Shown: positions 45,881-57,933 of the stretch, one piece after another | How positions within the stretch are numbered: position 1 is the first letter of the stretch | How the letters are laid out: every line of letters begins with the position of its first letter | Origin: Floccularia luteovirens | Lineage: Eukaryota > Basidiomycota > Agaricomycetes > Agaricales > Squamanitaceae | Length of the DNA stretch: 64,000 bases | Direction: 5' to 3' | Assembly: GCA_009739215.1 (NCBI GenBank) | Contig: VSJF01000010.1 | Location: 124,001 to 188,000, forward strand | Made by a program: the position numbers and the translations under genes | Notes under the pieces: generated by a model | Seen by the model: only the letters and a program-made list of their open reading frames with translations | What the model was told of the DNA's origin: nothing | Database searches by the model: none

Positions 45881-47290
45881 TCATTGCCGCAATATGGAGT
45901 GTGACAATAGGCCCATCCCTGCACCTTCCTTTGGTTTGCACCCTCTTTTGGTTTACACCAGATCCCTCTTGCTCTTTCCTTTAACTACTCAATATGTGAC
46001 TCATCAATAGAAGAGTGGATAGGATCTAGATGTTCTCACATGGTGGGGCAGACGTTAGAGAAATAAACGGGCAGTTTTTACATTCAATTGGTGCTAGGGA
46101 GGAGTTTGAACTAATCATGGCACATCGATGAAAACTATGTAATTATGATTGATAAAGGTGACAAGCGGAAAGAGGTTTGAGATCTGAGATCTGAGACCTA
46201 ATAAGTATTAAATATTAAGTACTAAGTAGTAGTACATTGACTGGAGTAGTCGAGTAATTATGCCCAGAATGTTTTGATGTCAATGTACACAACTGTATAT
46301 ATATCCAGTAGGTTTGGTTGCTGTCACGGTCAGGCCATCTCTGGAAACGCACTGTCAAGTCCTCTTCCTGCAGAACATCGCAAGCCAGAAAGCAAATCTT
46401 GAAGCCCGCTGCAATTGCACAAGACACTGCGAAGAAGACCCCGAAACCATCAACAAAAAAAGAGGCAGTTATTTGTAGATCTAGCCCTGCGTCAACTCAG
46501 AAAGCCCCGAGACCAACCATGGCGTGGTGAGAATTCTACTCAGAATATTCTAGATAAGTACATATCTATGCAGGGCGAAATCACAACGTTCCAGAAAGAT
46601 TCTCGTTCTGCATGAGTGATATTGGTGTTATGCAGTATGTGAATGACCACTCTGGTACTATACACCACAATCTTTTGATCCTACTCAAATCATAAATTCC
46701 AGGCGTCCCATTATCAGAGACCAGAGGGTGTAAGCATATTAGTTGTGGAATTATAATTATATTCACTAGCCAGTCGAGGACATACACTATGAATATTATA
46801 ACGCGATATCTGACCATTAGATTTGAAGCGCTGGAGGGCTCTCTTCAAGTAATTGTTGTAGCTCCATCATAATCCTACTATTTTAATTCGGTAATAATCC
46901 ACGGCGTCATACAACTAGCTGTAAATCTGTCTTGAGACAAATCTCCTGATATATAGAGAGAGAGGAGGGTACTTAGAAGTTTGAACTTGTCGGCGTTCAA
47001 CATTCAAGGACTGTTGAGTAGACTTTCCTAAACCTTCAAATTAATCTACAAGGAACAATGCAGGGACTCAGGGAAACCACGGTCGTAGAAATCACATAAC
47101 TCACTTCAAAGGGAACCAAGCTTTTCCACAAAATATCTCAAGTCTTCACTCTGATGAGTGATTCTTGATGGACCTAATTATTTCCAGAATGGATAGTATT
47201 TAATGCATGTTCCATGGAAAGGAATTTCAGTAATAGTAAGAATGAGACCACGAGGGATGACATCGATGGTAGATGATCGTCAGATTCGGA
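45881..47290. other. Unit 2 spacer, uninterrupted
   Basis: The left part (to 47,042) is the near-identical sibling of 3,030-4,218; 47,043-47,290 is what unit 1 lost when the TE block formed. Contains the TATA-like GATATATAGAG near 46,950 and a short ATG reading at 47,057. Confidence 0.4.
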
Positions 47291-47800
47291 GGGGATCAGA
47301 TCGATCACGATTTATTATCATTATTGGATCATGATGAAGATGTCCCACAAACCAGTGGCTATCCTTGCTACTGGATTGAAGTTGCAGGATGCTCTTCCAA
47401 TGTCTTCAACCCGGATATCATACACGAGGCTCAAAGGGGTTTCCAAGATTTGACCGTAATGAACAGTTATGCTCAATTTAATTCTGGGCAACAACAACTA
47501 AAGAGGCTCTCCGAAAACTAAAGCCAAATTTTGTTGCAGGTTCGGCATCCTTCGGTTGGGGATCGGATAAAGAAACAGGTAGGATTCCATGTACGGCCGG
47601 TGGTGTGTTTGTTGTGGAGTATGTCATGATTATCATTTGTAGACGAGTTTTGCAGCTTTGAGAGTAATTCTTCGTTATTAGAGAGATATTAGTTATCAAT
47701 GCAATCACAACTAACATTCCTTGCTATTGCTCTTGATTTCCTGCTTGGAACATAGTTGACATGAAGGAATTTATGTAAGCGATGAAATCATCTCTGTAAT
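47291..47800. other. Gene Y-like ORF fragments, unit 2
   Basis: Plus-strand reading 47,273-47,521 (DHDEDVPQTSGYPCYWIEVA, GCSSNVFNPDIIHEAQRGFQ), then in another frame LKPNFVAGSASFGWGSDKET. Sibling of 40,350-40,900. Not recognised; strand uncertain. Confidence 0.35.
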
Positions 47801-47908
47801 TGCAATCAGTGAAGATAATAAAAAATTGTAATAACCGTTACAACCCTAGATATGACAACCAAAAGTAAATTGGAAAAATGTCCTGGCAGAGTTGTAAATA
47901 TGACAACA

Positions 47909-50476
47909 TTAACAACCGATAGGAACCGAAGAATCGTCATTATATCTGGCAGCGCGAACACCCAAGCCTCGACTAGCAAATGCCCTCCAAAGCAAACATT
48001 TGTTAACACCAGCATAACGAATGCGGTCAGCTAAGATCCATGCATCGCGGGCTGCAATGACTATAAAGAACGAACAATCAGTTGCGCACAATGAGGAATG
48101 TTTGGACATATCGTACATGTTGGGTTGCATGGTTGCAATGAAAGTGCATCAATAAATAGGTGGAGGAAAACGATATTTCCTTCTCTTCCAAGTGGGTTTG
48201 TGCGGGCAATGCTTGACCATCCCCTGGCGCTGACAAGAGACGCATATACGTTGTGCAGCATATTCGCCCAAACTTCGCCGATATCTGGATTTCCGTTAAT
48301 TTATAAGTTGAAGGGCAGTATCATCACACTTACCATGTACCTCGTCAAATCTCTTCAAGCTTGAGTAACGTAAGGAGTTCGTTCGCCTGCAGAGTTCTGT
48401 GAGTTGAAATAAAATAAATGGTGATGACGGAATACATACGGATTGGTGGAATAAGGGTAGGTGCGAATTCCGGCTGCTCTATTCACTACGAATTCACCAA
48501 GCTTGTAGTCACGGATGACACGAGATGTCTGTTCCGTCCACCTACGAAGAATATCAACAAATGCCGAGAGATGTTATGAGTTAATACATACTCAGCCAAG
48601 GCATCTGACCAGCCTTCACCTAAACCTCCGGATTCAAGTGTCTGTAGGCACCTACCAGTACCACCACCTGTCATTCGGTTGGTTATGCCGTGACCCATCT
48701 CGTGTACAACAATGTCATTCTCCAAAGATCCATCTCGACGGGGCTGCAGCAGCTCAGCTGTTTATTCATGCAGATATGAACAAATACTTACGTTTGCTAA
48801 ATTGAAAATGAACATCCCTGATGAATGGAGGCGACGGCGTCAGTGACCAAAATGATAGACTGATATATATATCTCACTCATTTGACCAAATTGACCACTG
48901 CTCAAACATATTAGTCAAGTTTGATACGAATACAAGGAATACTGACTCTGGAGGAGTGAAGAACTGTGCATTATTCAATCCACGACTGTCTTGAATAGAA
49001 ATGGTTACGCGATCATTGCCCTTGCCGCCTTTGCCAAAGTTGTTGTTTTGAAAGTTGAACGACCTCTGTAGAGTTTTAGAACATGTCAAGCTGCGAAACT
49101 AGGATATGTACCTCTGTGAATCCATATCTATTAAACGAGTCAGCAAAAAGATTATTAAATATTAGATGCGAATAATTACCTGTATGCGAGGTCGTGGATT
49201 GAATTCACCAGATAAAACGTATTTACCCTTGCTGCATCTACATTTCTTGTCACGGTTGGATCGAATCTGAGATCAGGGCGATAGTTGAAGTTCAACGTGG
49301 GCGATGACTCTCGTGTCACATTGGATGGATTGCCTTTGAATGCGACGGCATTGTTTCCGCTAAATCAAGTCAGTATATTGTCAGTTATTTTGATCCATCT
49401 GGCTTACGATGTGGTCCTATTTTGAGTTGTAAGCATTGTGTATAAGTGATCTGAAATAACAGCTACCTGAAACTAGTTATCCCATCCGAGTGCCACCCTC
49501 GGGGCGAAGCAATGTTATCTTGTGGGTTGCTGACAATTTCAAATCCTTGAGATGGGTACTGTTTCTGTATGGGTAGAACGAAATACTAGTAAATAGTTCA
49601 AGACATTCAGCGATGTGACATATTCTTGAATACAAATTCACTGACCGATGCGTCCGCTCCGAAATCCGTGATGGAATTGATCTTTCCAGAGTGGGCATCA
49701 ACATAAGCTTCATAAAACCTTCCCTTGTCCATATTTTCGACTTGGATAACATGGACTAAAACGGCAGAACCATCCTGTTGAGCCAGGTAAGCAGTAAAAG
49801 GTGCGACGTCGTTATGTGTTGCATCTAGTTCCTTTTCCGCGGTTTTGATCGCATCTTCAACCGAAATAGTTGCTTTCGAGTCTGCATATGATGCTTAACA
49901 AGAATATCAGCATCGTATTTGTGAAAAGATTTATGGTGACATACTTATATTCATGATGGTCGAACCAAAAGACACAACTTTGTTATCTGTGTCGAAAGCT
50001 ATATTAGCAGCGGTGTTGATGACCTCAATACCATCCTGTGTACGAAAATTAAAATCATCGGAACTATGTAGATTGAAAAACGTACGTGAGTCTGCTTGAC
50101 ATAGCCATTCTGGATTTGATCGGCTGAGTATCCTGACTTATAGCTAAGGTCTGATCCATTGACCCCAAGATGATTCGACATGTATTGAATAGACGCATCC
50201 TCAAGAGTGAAACTTTCGCGCTTGGATAATGGATGGTCTCTCGGTTCGTCATATGTCTGGTATTGGAATGAGAATAATAAATAATAGAATACTCAGTGAC
50301 TGTAGACGTACCTCAAACGAAGGCTCTGGGTGGAAACTAGTAAGTTTACCTCCACTGGTCGTGCGGACACGAAGAACCGAATTCTGGAGATTCGCGGAGT
50401 TCGAAGGTGCACCAAAAGCACTGCTAGAGACTATCATAGCTAGATATACCGCTGTGAACATCTTTGTGAAGGCCAT
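47909..50476 (-). CDS. Fungalysin-3, secreted M36 zinc metalloprotease, apparently intact
   Basis: Cuts peptide bonds outside the cell after removal of its propeptide. Start ATG at 50,476: signal [19 protein letters not shown] then AFGAPS; exon 1 is 50,312-50,476, ending GAG|GTACGT. Propeptide FTP exons carry [42 protein letters not shown] and [14 protein letters not shown]. Then come [20 protein letters not shown] and [11 protein letters not shown]. Catalytic exon: [20 protein letters not shown] with HEMGH at 48,690-48,704 and the third zinc ligand Glu in [10 protein letters not shown]. The C-terminus has [52 protein letters not shown] and SVPIGC, with the stop at 47,909-47,911. About 11-13 exons with short introns; length fits the family (about 600 residues). 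It keeps the bases lost from copy 2. It is the most diverged of the three. Confidence 0.85.
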
Positions 50477-51149
50477 GATATTAAGGGGTGAGGTGAATTG
50501 TGTGTAGTACAATTTCGTTTTGACGGACGAATTGCTCTGACAGAAATTGACGAGAGTTAGTCCGCATTTATAGATAACTTTGGAGGGGTTGTGTGTCGAA
50601 TATTAAGGAGGTTTTAAGGCGGAAGTCTGTCTCACTGCATCCTTCGGAACCTGTGCAGTTCAGGCACTTCCTTTTTGTTTCGTCGGAAGAACTATCAATA
50701 TGAATTAGCTTTGGACAAGCCAAAGTAATCCTCTCGTATTTGCATCATCGAAGAAGTGTTACTGGTAACTCTGATTTGTTATTGTTGTCAGCAGTAAGAG
50801 ATTCCTTGTATTGAGTGAAGCACTCACACCATGCCTACTATACTGCTACAAAGTCTCGCAGAGTAAATATTGACCCTGCAGCATATGGACATTTCAAAGC
50901 GGAACTTTTGGTCGGGTGTGTGGTTAAATGTCTGAGCACCGCGTATCAACTCCTATAAGAGATACTAGCTGAAAAGAATGTGAGATAACAGACCTTTACT
51001 AGTCGAAAAGAATTGCTAACATGTATACCAACTAAAACCCGAAGAGCAATATCTTGCATTGAGTATTGACTCTTGAGGACGGAAAATATAGACTCAACAT
51101 AAGTACACAATTCGTGGTTCATAATTAGAATTGCCGATCATTTACAAAT
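50477..51149 (-). promoter_or_regulatory. Upstream region of fungalysin-3, joined to a shortened spacer
   Basis: Homologous to 43,559-44,269, with more substitutions and small indels. At 51,149/51,150 it jumps to the equivalent of 46,194 (AGACCTAATAAGTATTAAAT), so gene X is missing from this unit. Confidence 0.45.
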
Positions 51150-51221
51150 AGACCTAATAAGTATTAAATATTAAGTACTAAGTAGTTGTACATTGACTGG
51201 AGTTATAGAGTAATTATGCCC

Positions 51222-52640
51222 ACATCAGCAAAAATGCATCAACTTTGAATCAGCTTTGGCTATCTTTAGCTTTCACAGTCTTTGGTTTCAGCTTTAAGTT
51301 CCGAGTCCGTAAGGAGTCGGTCTTATAACCGGGATTTTTTGTTCGTTTCAAGTTTGGCATGGGAAAATGTGCACGCGATAATTGGCATACACATTTTGTG
51401 TTCATTACAAGCTTGATGTGGGAAAAATGGTTCTGCTGAAGAAGTGTGTATACCCTCAGACAATATGCTGTTTACTATATATCAGGGATGTAAGGCTATC
51501 TTTTCTGCATGACAAAACCTTCCATGGTTCATTGGGAAGAAGGTGAGGAAGTTAGTTGAGTAGTTTTGACTTTTTTTTAAAACCATTAATTTTATATTGT
51601 ATCTGGTACATTAGTGTAAAAAAGGTACAGATTGTGGAGAGGGGAGAGCAAAAGGCAGGAGGTTTGTTGTATAGGGAATATGTGTATATTAGAGAAGTAG
51701 CTACATTGTAACATATGATAGTATTGGTGTATGTCAAGTAATGTAGGTGATTAGTTAGGGAACATTTTGTTGAATGAATGTCGATTTTAAAGAGAACGAG
51801 TGGACAGAAATGCTCGCATTTGGTATAGATCGAAAGAGGATGTTGAGGAGAATTTATATGCAAATTTGCGAAAGGTAGCGTCAAGAAATGCAGTCTGTAG
51901 AGTGTTTACATTGCAAAATTTGAATTGTACACTGCTTAAAAATACTTTGATGCGTGTTTTGATGTGATCAGAAAAGCTGTGCTTGATTTGATTTCACGTT
52001 ATCATAGTGAGTGTGGTGAGTATTGCGACCATGGAAAAATGCATTTTAACCTTCGGATTTCATGTTTTCTTCATTTCCTCTGTGATCCCTGCTGTGTATA
52101 TTGTGGATCCGAGATGCTTCTAGTTGATTGAAAGGTGTATAATTTGATGCTAAAAGATTTGGACAAGTTTTGGGTGAGAAATGGTATATTTTCCTTCATG
52201 TCTTCGCATTTTTGACTGTCTTTTAGCAGATTTAAGTTGCTTTTGACAATTCTGATGTGTTTCTATGCTTCGATCAATTCGCATTTCATCCTGACTATGA
52301 CTTGGTTGAATTGGTAAGTTATTATGGCACTGCTGATATGTTTTCATGCAGGAAAAAATCAATTTTAAAGCTCTGTTCACATACATAGTATTCCCTTGTT
52401 GTCATTGTCATTCTTCCTTTATCTTAGAATACAAATAATATGATTTTAATGAGGCATTATGTGCATTGCTTAGTCCCTTAACTAGCTGATCTATATCTTA
52501 AGTATTATGCAATCCAACTATGATATGAATATCCAAATGAGGCAGTTCAAAGTGCTTATTTTCGAGATTTAAAAAACAACTGTATGTTTTGCTAAGTGTG
52601 TAACTAAAATTCTATGACCTAAATACCATGCTATGAGTTT
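51222..52640. other. Unassigned sequence
   Basis: Starts CATCAGCAAAAATGC at 51,222, interrupting the array spacer, and could be the edge of an insertion (the CATAG elements begin CATCAGCAAAT). A short hairpin lies at 51,301-51,320. No gene was recognised; the 110-codon minus reading at 51,552-51,884 looks random. Confidence 0.4.
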
Positions 52641-53759
52641 AGTAGATAATTGCAATATTCCAATAATGGACTTGGATATGCCATGCAGAGCAATGGCCCA
52701 TACCCCCAAGTCTTCTGGTCATTTTATATGCTGCCAAGTTGTGCAAAGTAATGCAGCAATCCATGTACACTGTGCTCAATAAATGCATCATGTCTTGTCA
52801 CCCCTTTCTTCATACAGCAAGGTTTTTTGAATTCATTTTGCAATACACCCCTTCAAATAGATGAATGCAGCAGCTTGGTGTAGTGCTCACATGAGACTGT
52901 TTGAGTCATCAAGGGAGAATATCCTACTTTGATACCTGCGACTAGAAATCTGCTTAAATGTCAGTATAGTTGACCAACACAGAAGCTGTGTTTCAAGCTT
53001 GGGAAGGAGAGTCTTATATATTTGCTCTCCACAAAGCAAATCAGAGTCAAAATGGATGACCTGTTACAATTCTAATGATGTGGATAATTTCAACTTTTGC
53101 TCAAATACTCTTGGAGTCTCTTGGTATAGAGAATTCAATCATCATACCAAGTCATCAACCAGATTGGGAGACATGTCTGCAAACTATAGTAATAACAGGC
53201 AACAGTATAAGCAAATGGAATGTTTTGCAATTAAATCAGCATCACCATGTGAATTTCACCAATTTGTTCAATAAGAAAGCATACTTTTATAGTCAATGAA
53301 GACAAGAGATTCCATTCTCTCTATAACATTATCTTGTTTTGCAACAAAGATTACTCTTTGAGAGCAAGTAGCAGCTCAATCATTGAGTGAAAGGGTTCCA
53401 TTTTAATAGATTAACCTCTCAATGTTCTTTGCAAGTAAGAGTCTGCAGTATAACTACTTGTGATAAGTCTTTTTTGGATAATACTCTTCAAGCTAAGTCT
53501 TTGTATAGAAGACAGCGATAAGTACTATGATCTTCAGAGCTAGTGTTATGCTTCAACAAAGTCCTATTATTCATTTATTGACTTATTGTCTAAAAAGATC
53601 TCTAACAATTAAAGAATCGGAGCTCTCTGCTTTTCCCATTCTTAAGCATCATTAAACAAAGTTTATATCATTAAACAAAGGATACATATGACTGGGTAAA
53701 AAATCCACCCATTTTACTGCATGCCATTCAGTTTACTCACTGAAGAGGGTGCTGTTGTC
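52641..53759 (-). pseudogene. Copia copy B, conserved tail
   Basis: Reverse of the tail seen in copies A (27,830-28,830) and C (62,939-64,000), with the same landmarks (GGGGTGACAAG, TTGTTTAATGAT, AGAGCTCCGATTC). No frame stays open. The left limit is approximate and no 3' LTR was found. Confidence 0.6.
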
Positions 53760-54412
53760 ACGATCAGACTTTGGATTTACTTTGGAGCTAATGAAGATAC
53801 TTGCCTTTCACTCTCATTGCCAGCTTTGAGAGCATCTAGGACTCTCTCAATTCCAGCAGCTTGTGCAATCTTCTTGTCAACTGCCACCTCTGTCCAACTG
53901 TTAGCAGGACATGGGTATGCCTGATCCTCATCCTCTGAACCAAGGGATACACTATCACCTGAATCAGATCATGCCAAATAATGCACTGGTTCAGAGGAGG
54001 TGGTTCTTAGATGTTTGGTAGGTTGTTCACTTATCTCTTCTGGTACTTTTTCTCCCACAATGGAAGAAGGTTCAATCCTCTCTCACAGCAAATAAGTCTC
54101 CTCATGAGGACAGAGATGTCTCGGCTGACAAAGAAGACTTTGAAGATCTACAAGTTCCCTACTCCTCTTTAATGAAGGGTACAGAGTTGCAGGATACTTT
54201 AACGCCTATGCTCCTATGAAGGTGCTAGCAATTGGCAAAGCATAAAACTTATGGGGATTTTCCCATAGAAAGGAGGGCTTTGGGGTAGGAGCCGATCTTG
54301 GTATTTCTATACTACCCTCAAAAGACAAGGGGCCAGCTATGGCCCAGCTACTACTAGCTACAGGAGCCATTCTTGCTACAGGGGAGTGTGCTGCTACACT
54401 ATCTAATGCCAT
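53760..54412 (-). pseudogene. Copia copy B ORF2
   Basis: Matches ORF2 of copy C: APTPKPSFLWENPHKFYALP (54,240-54,310), YLARSDSGDSV-like (53,960), IERVLDALKAGNESERQ-like (53,800). Frameshifts and stops near 54,200 and 53,970 break it. Confidence 0.75.
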
Positions 54413-54448
54413 TTGTTTTTCTTTCTCTCCTCAAGTTTTCTTACCCCC

Positions 54449-55195
54449 TCACTTATACTGTTTCCTCTTATTTCCACCATCTGGAGAGTCTTCTTTGTTG
54501 TTTAATGGTGTAGATGAAGAAGGAATTGGTTGTGACATTTGTACTACTCTCTGCACTGGTCTGCTCTCTGTGACCAAAGTCTGCTGAGATTCATAATGAT
54601 GCTGGACCACATCGGTGATGTCATGAAGGGTCAAGGTCTGCACATTATATTTCTGCAGCAGTGTTGCCTAGACTGATTGCCAGTGGGGTGGTACAGATGC
54701 CATAGCCCATAGAGCCTGCAATAATTCAGGGACAGTGCATGATTCATCAGCCAGTCTCCTAAACATTTTGCTAAGGCAGAAGAAGTCAGTCTGGGGATCT
54801 CCACTACTGAGCTTGAAGAACTTTATGTCCTGTGCTAGCTTCAAGGTAGTGCCCAAACTATGATCCTCATACCATGCAACTAACCAAGTCCACAATGCAC
54901 TATTAGAGGTACATTTGTCTTTCACAGCAAGCCAGTTTAATTCAGGAGATAATCTCAACTTTATACTGTCTAGCATGGCATCATTCTTGTCATTCCATGT
55001 CTGCTGCAGTAGGATCATTGTCTCAGAGACATTGTTGGGATTCTGTGGCAATAGACGATGGTGAGTTCCAGACACCACTGACCACAATGCAGCATGCTGC
55101 AAATAGATCGTCATGGCGCTTTTCCACTCAAGCCAACACACTCCAGCAAATACAAAGGAAACAGCTTCGAATACTATATGCTGCATGTTGATCAA
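54449..55195 (-). pseudogene. Copia copy B gag
   Basis: Reads MINMQHIVFEAVSFVFAGVC from 55,195 and stays open for 175 codons to a stop after ASVPPHWQSV. It resumes LLQKYNVQTLTLHDITDVVQ and ends NNKEDSPDGGNKRKQYK at the same TGA position as copy C (TGA-GGG-GGT). Apart from that stop and one early stop it would be complete. Confidence 0.8.
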
Positions 55196-55473
55196 TTGAT
55201 AAAAGTTTTGGTTGGTGAACTACAAATTAATGTTTTCAGCACAATGTTCAACTCAGTGTAAAGACACTGTCAATGACACATAAGGCTCACATAGACATTG
55301 TCATAAACAACGTTCAGACTAGTCACTTGTAGAGTGGGTAAGTCCATATTACTTCTACCAATTAAGGGAGCAATGGGAGAACCACTTCACAAGGATAAGA
55401 GCTTAAGTTGCTTGTCATTATCAGTTATCACCATGAGAGAGACATCAATGACTAGCAACTGGGGCCCATAATC
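55196..55473 (-). promoter_or_regulatory. Copia copy B leader and PBS
   Basis: Untranslated leader between gag and LTR. At 55,461-55,473 the minus strand reads GATTATGGGCCCC, the half-tRNA-iMet site with one change (GGTTATGG to GATTATGG). Confidence 0.7.
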
Positions 55474-55853
55474 TGTTGAGCAGCTATCTGTGCATTGCAC
55501 AGTGATAGGGACTCAGCCTTACCTTGTGCTTACTTAATCTTACACTTAGGTCAGTATACTACTACTTATCCAGAAAGGACTGTTTTATTCTAATGAGAGT
55601 AACGTCCTTATATACAGTATGGCTATATGTACCTATTTGTAAATAGTAGTTCATGCATTATCCTACATAATCGCATGTCTAGGGCATAGAACCTTGTAGA
55701 AGATTGTAGAACATGCTTAGTCATACAGCATGTGATGCATAGGGCAAGGGGCATATGTGGATGTAGTCATGTGACACATCATGTGACATATCACATGTGA
55801 CTCATCACCTGATGAATTTATATAATCCATCATGTGATTGTGCTGTCATAACA
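55474..55853 (-). mobile_element. LTR-A, 5' LTR of copy B
   Basis: TGTTGAGCAGCTATCTGTG...GCTGTCATAACA, with the PBS to its left, so the element is on the minus strand. Confidence 0.85.
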
Positions 55854-55856
55854 AAT

Positions 55857-56116
55857 ACTACTTGGCAATACTCTGTTATCTTTGCAATATCTCCCTCCCT
55901 AGTCTAGGGCAGCTAGCAAGTTGTAAATAATGGCACAGGTGACACTGTATAGTCTGAAATGCCTGACTATTTATCCACTGTAACTAATCTCAGCAAGACT
56001 CTGACAGGTAGCAGTTAAAAACCTGTGTAAAGGTATCTTCCTTTACCATGCTATCTGACTAGCAACCAGATAAAGTCATCAACCAACCACCCTCTTAATC
56101 ACATATAGTGGTAACA
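55857..56116 (-). mobile_element. Partial LTR-E (reversed)
   Basis: Ends ATATAGTGGTAACA, the inverse of TGTTACCAC...; contains the recognisable CCTGACTATTTATCC and CTGACAGGTAGC landmarks. The 3' part is missing. Confidence 0.7.
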
Positions 56117-56123
56117 AAAGATC

Positions 56124-56478
56124 TGTTGAGCAGCATCCTGTATCACATAGTAGAGGGGACTATTCTTACCTTAGAGCTTACTTAGGACTTTGGGACTTAG
56201 AGCTAGTACTAACTACTACAAAGTAAATTCAACAAAGGACATAAGGTCCAGTAGCTCTACTTATATACATAATTGCTGTTTGTATAGCTTTGTGTAATGG
56301 TCCGTGCACATATACACTAACATATCATGTGACTACATATGGAACCTTGTAGAAGATTGTGGAATATTCATGAGAGTCACATGCCATAGAGCATATGAGT
56401 GTGAGACACATCATCAGTCACGTGCTCCATCACATGATCAATTATGTAATCAGTCATGTGATTGTTGCTGTTGCAACA
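56124..56478 (-). mobile_element. Solo LTR-A (355 bp)
   Basis: TGTTGAGCAGCATCC...GTTGCAACA flanked by AGATC at 56,119-56,123 and 56,479-56,483. Confidence 0.9.
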
Positions 56479-56619
56479 AGATCAAGCTAATCAATTGTCA
56501 CTTCTACAAGCTCAATAACTCCCCAACTCCCTTAACCACCACACTTATTTATGAGCAAAACCCCTCACTCAAACTTTAGACCCACCTTATCTTCCTACAC
56601 CAACCCTATTATGATCTTA

Positions 56620-57026
56620 CATCAGCAAATCCTGGTTTTAGTCCAACTTGAGCCATAGTAAGCCATAGCACCTATAGTGATCCATAGTGACTCATAGTGA
56701 TCCATAGATTTTGGCTATTTTCCATAGTGACCCATAGTGACCCATAGATTTTGGCTATTTTCTATAGTAACCCATAGTAGTTCATAGATTTCAGTCATTT
56801 TCCATAGCAACCCATAGTGACCCATAGTAGTTCATAGATGTTGGTTATTTTCCATAGTGTCTCATAGATTTTGGCTATTTTCCATAGTGACCCATAGTGG
56901 CCCATTAATATCAATTGTTTCCATAGTAACCCATAGTAACCCATAGTATCCATAGTATTCTATAGTGATCTATAGTATTCCATAGTAACTCATAGTATCT
57001 CATAGTAACTCATAGTAGTCCATATG
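56620..57026 (+). mobile_element. CATAG-repeat element, truncated copy 3
   Basis: Begins CATCAGCAAATCCTGG and follows copy 1 through the CCATAGTGACCCATAG array, then stops. No right end. Confidence 0.7.
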
Positions 57027-57044
57027 TTATCTGTAAGGGGAACT

Positions 57045-57800
57045 TGTAAGGGGAACCTCAAGTTTAACCTTTTGAACCCTTCGAAACCACTCAGCAATAC
57101 CTTGACACCACTTCCTACTCTCAATACAACTTCAACATGCTTACTATCAAGGAGTTATATATTTAGATACAGTTACTAAGAATGCTACCCATCTAAGATG
57201 GTAACCCTCCTTCAATACCTCTTCTATTTTTATCCACATATATAGCAACACCCCTGGACAGAAATCCTTAGACTTTTCTCTTTGGATTTTCTGTCCAGGT
57301 GAGTGGATAGAATATGTATACTTTACAATATAATAACTTCGGATTTCCTGTCCAGTTCGATGCGCTTCCTGTTTCGCAGCCTGTTGCGACACTTCAAAAC
57401 ATGCACTGTGCGAACTGCCCAGTTGCCCTTACAGAACCCCAAGTTCAAACCTTCAAACTCTTTGAAACTACTCAGCAATGCCTTAACACCATTTCTCACT
57501 ATCCTCAATACAACTTTGACACACTTACTATCAGGAAGTTATATTTAGATATAGTTATTAAGGTTGCCACCTATCTAAGATAATAACCCTCCTTCGATAT
57601 CTCTTTTATTTTTATCTACATATATAGCAACATCTCTGGACAGAAATCCTTAGACTTTTCTCTTTGGATTTCCTGTCCAGGTGAGTAGATAGAATATGTA
57701 TACTTTACAATATAATAACTTTGGATTTCCTGTCCAGTTTGATATACTTCCTATTTCGCAGCCTACTTGTGATACTTCAAAACACATATCACACGAACCA
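57045..57800 (+). repeat. Two tandem ~380-bp units (gypsy-2 leader)
   Basis: Units start near 57,055 and 57,436. Each has AGCAATACC/GCC...ATATATAGCAACA, then CTGTCCAG|GTGAGT...TTTCCTGTCCAG|TT(T/C)GAT, which has the form of an intron, followed by a CPVAL-type coding scrap. The marker CTGTCCAGGT recurs 382 bases apart (57,291 and 57,673). A single diverged copy lies at 16,300-16,750. Confidence 0.65.
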
Positions 57801-57933
57801 TCCAGTTGCTCTTACAGTAGAAAAGTCTCCCCAAAAGGACTAGTGTTATTGAGCCAAACCAATCAGCAGGTTTCACACCTCAACACTCCTCATTTAGCCA
57901 CTCTCTCATAGTAGCCTACTGCCCCATATCACC

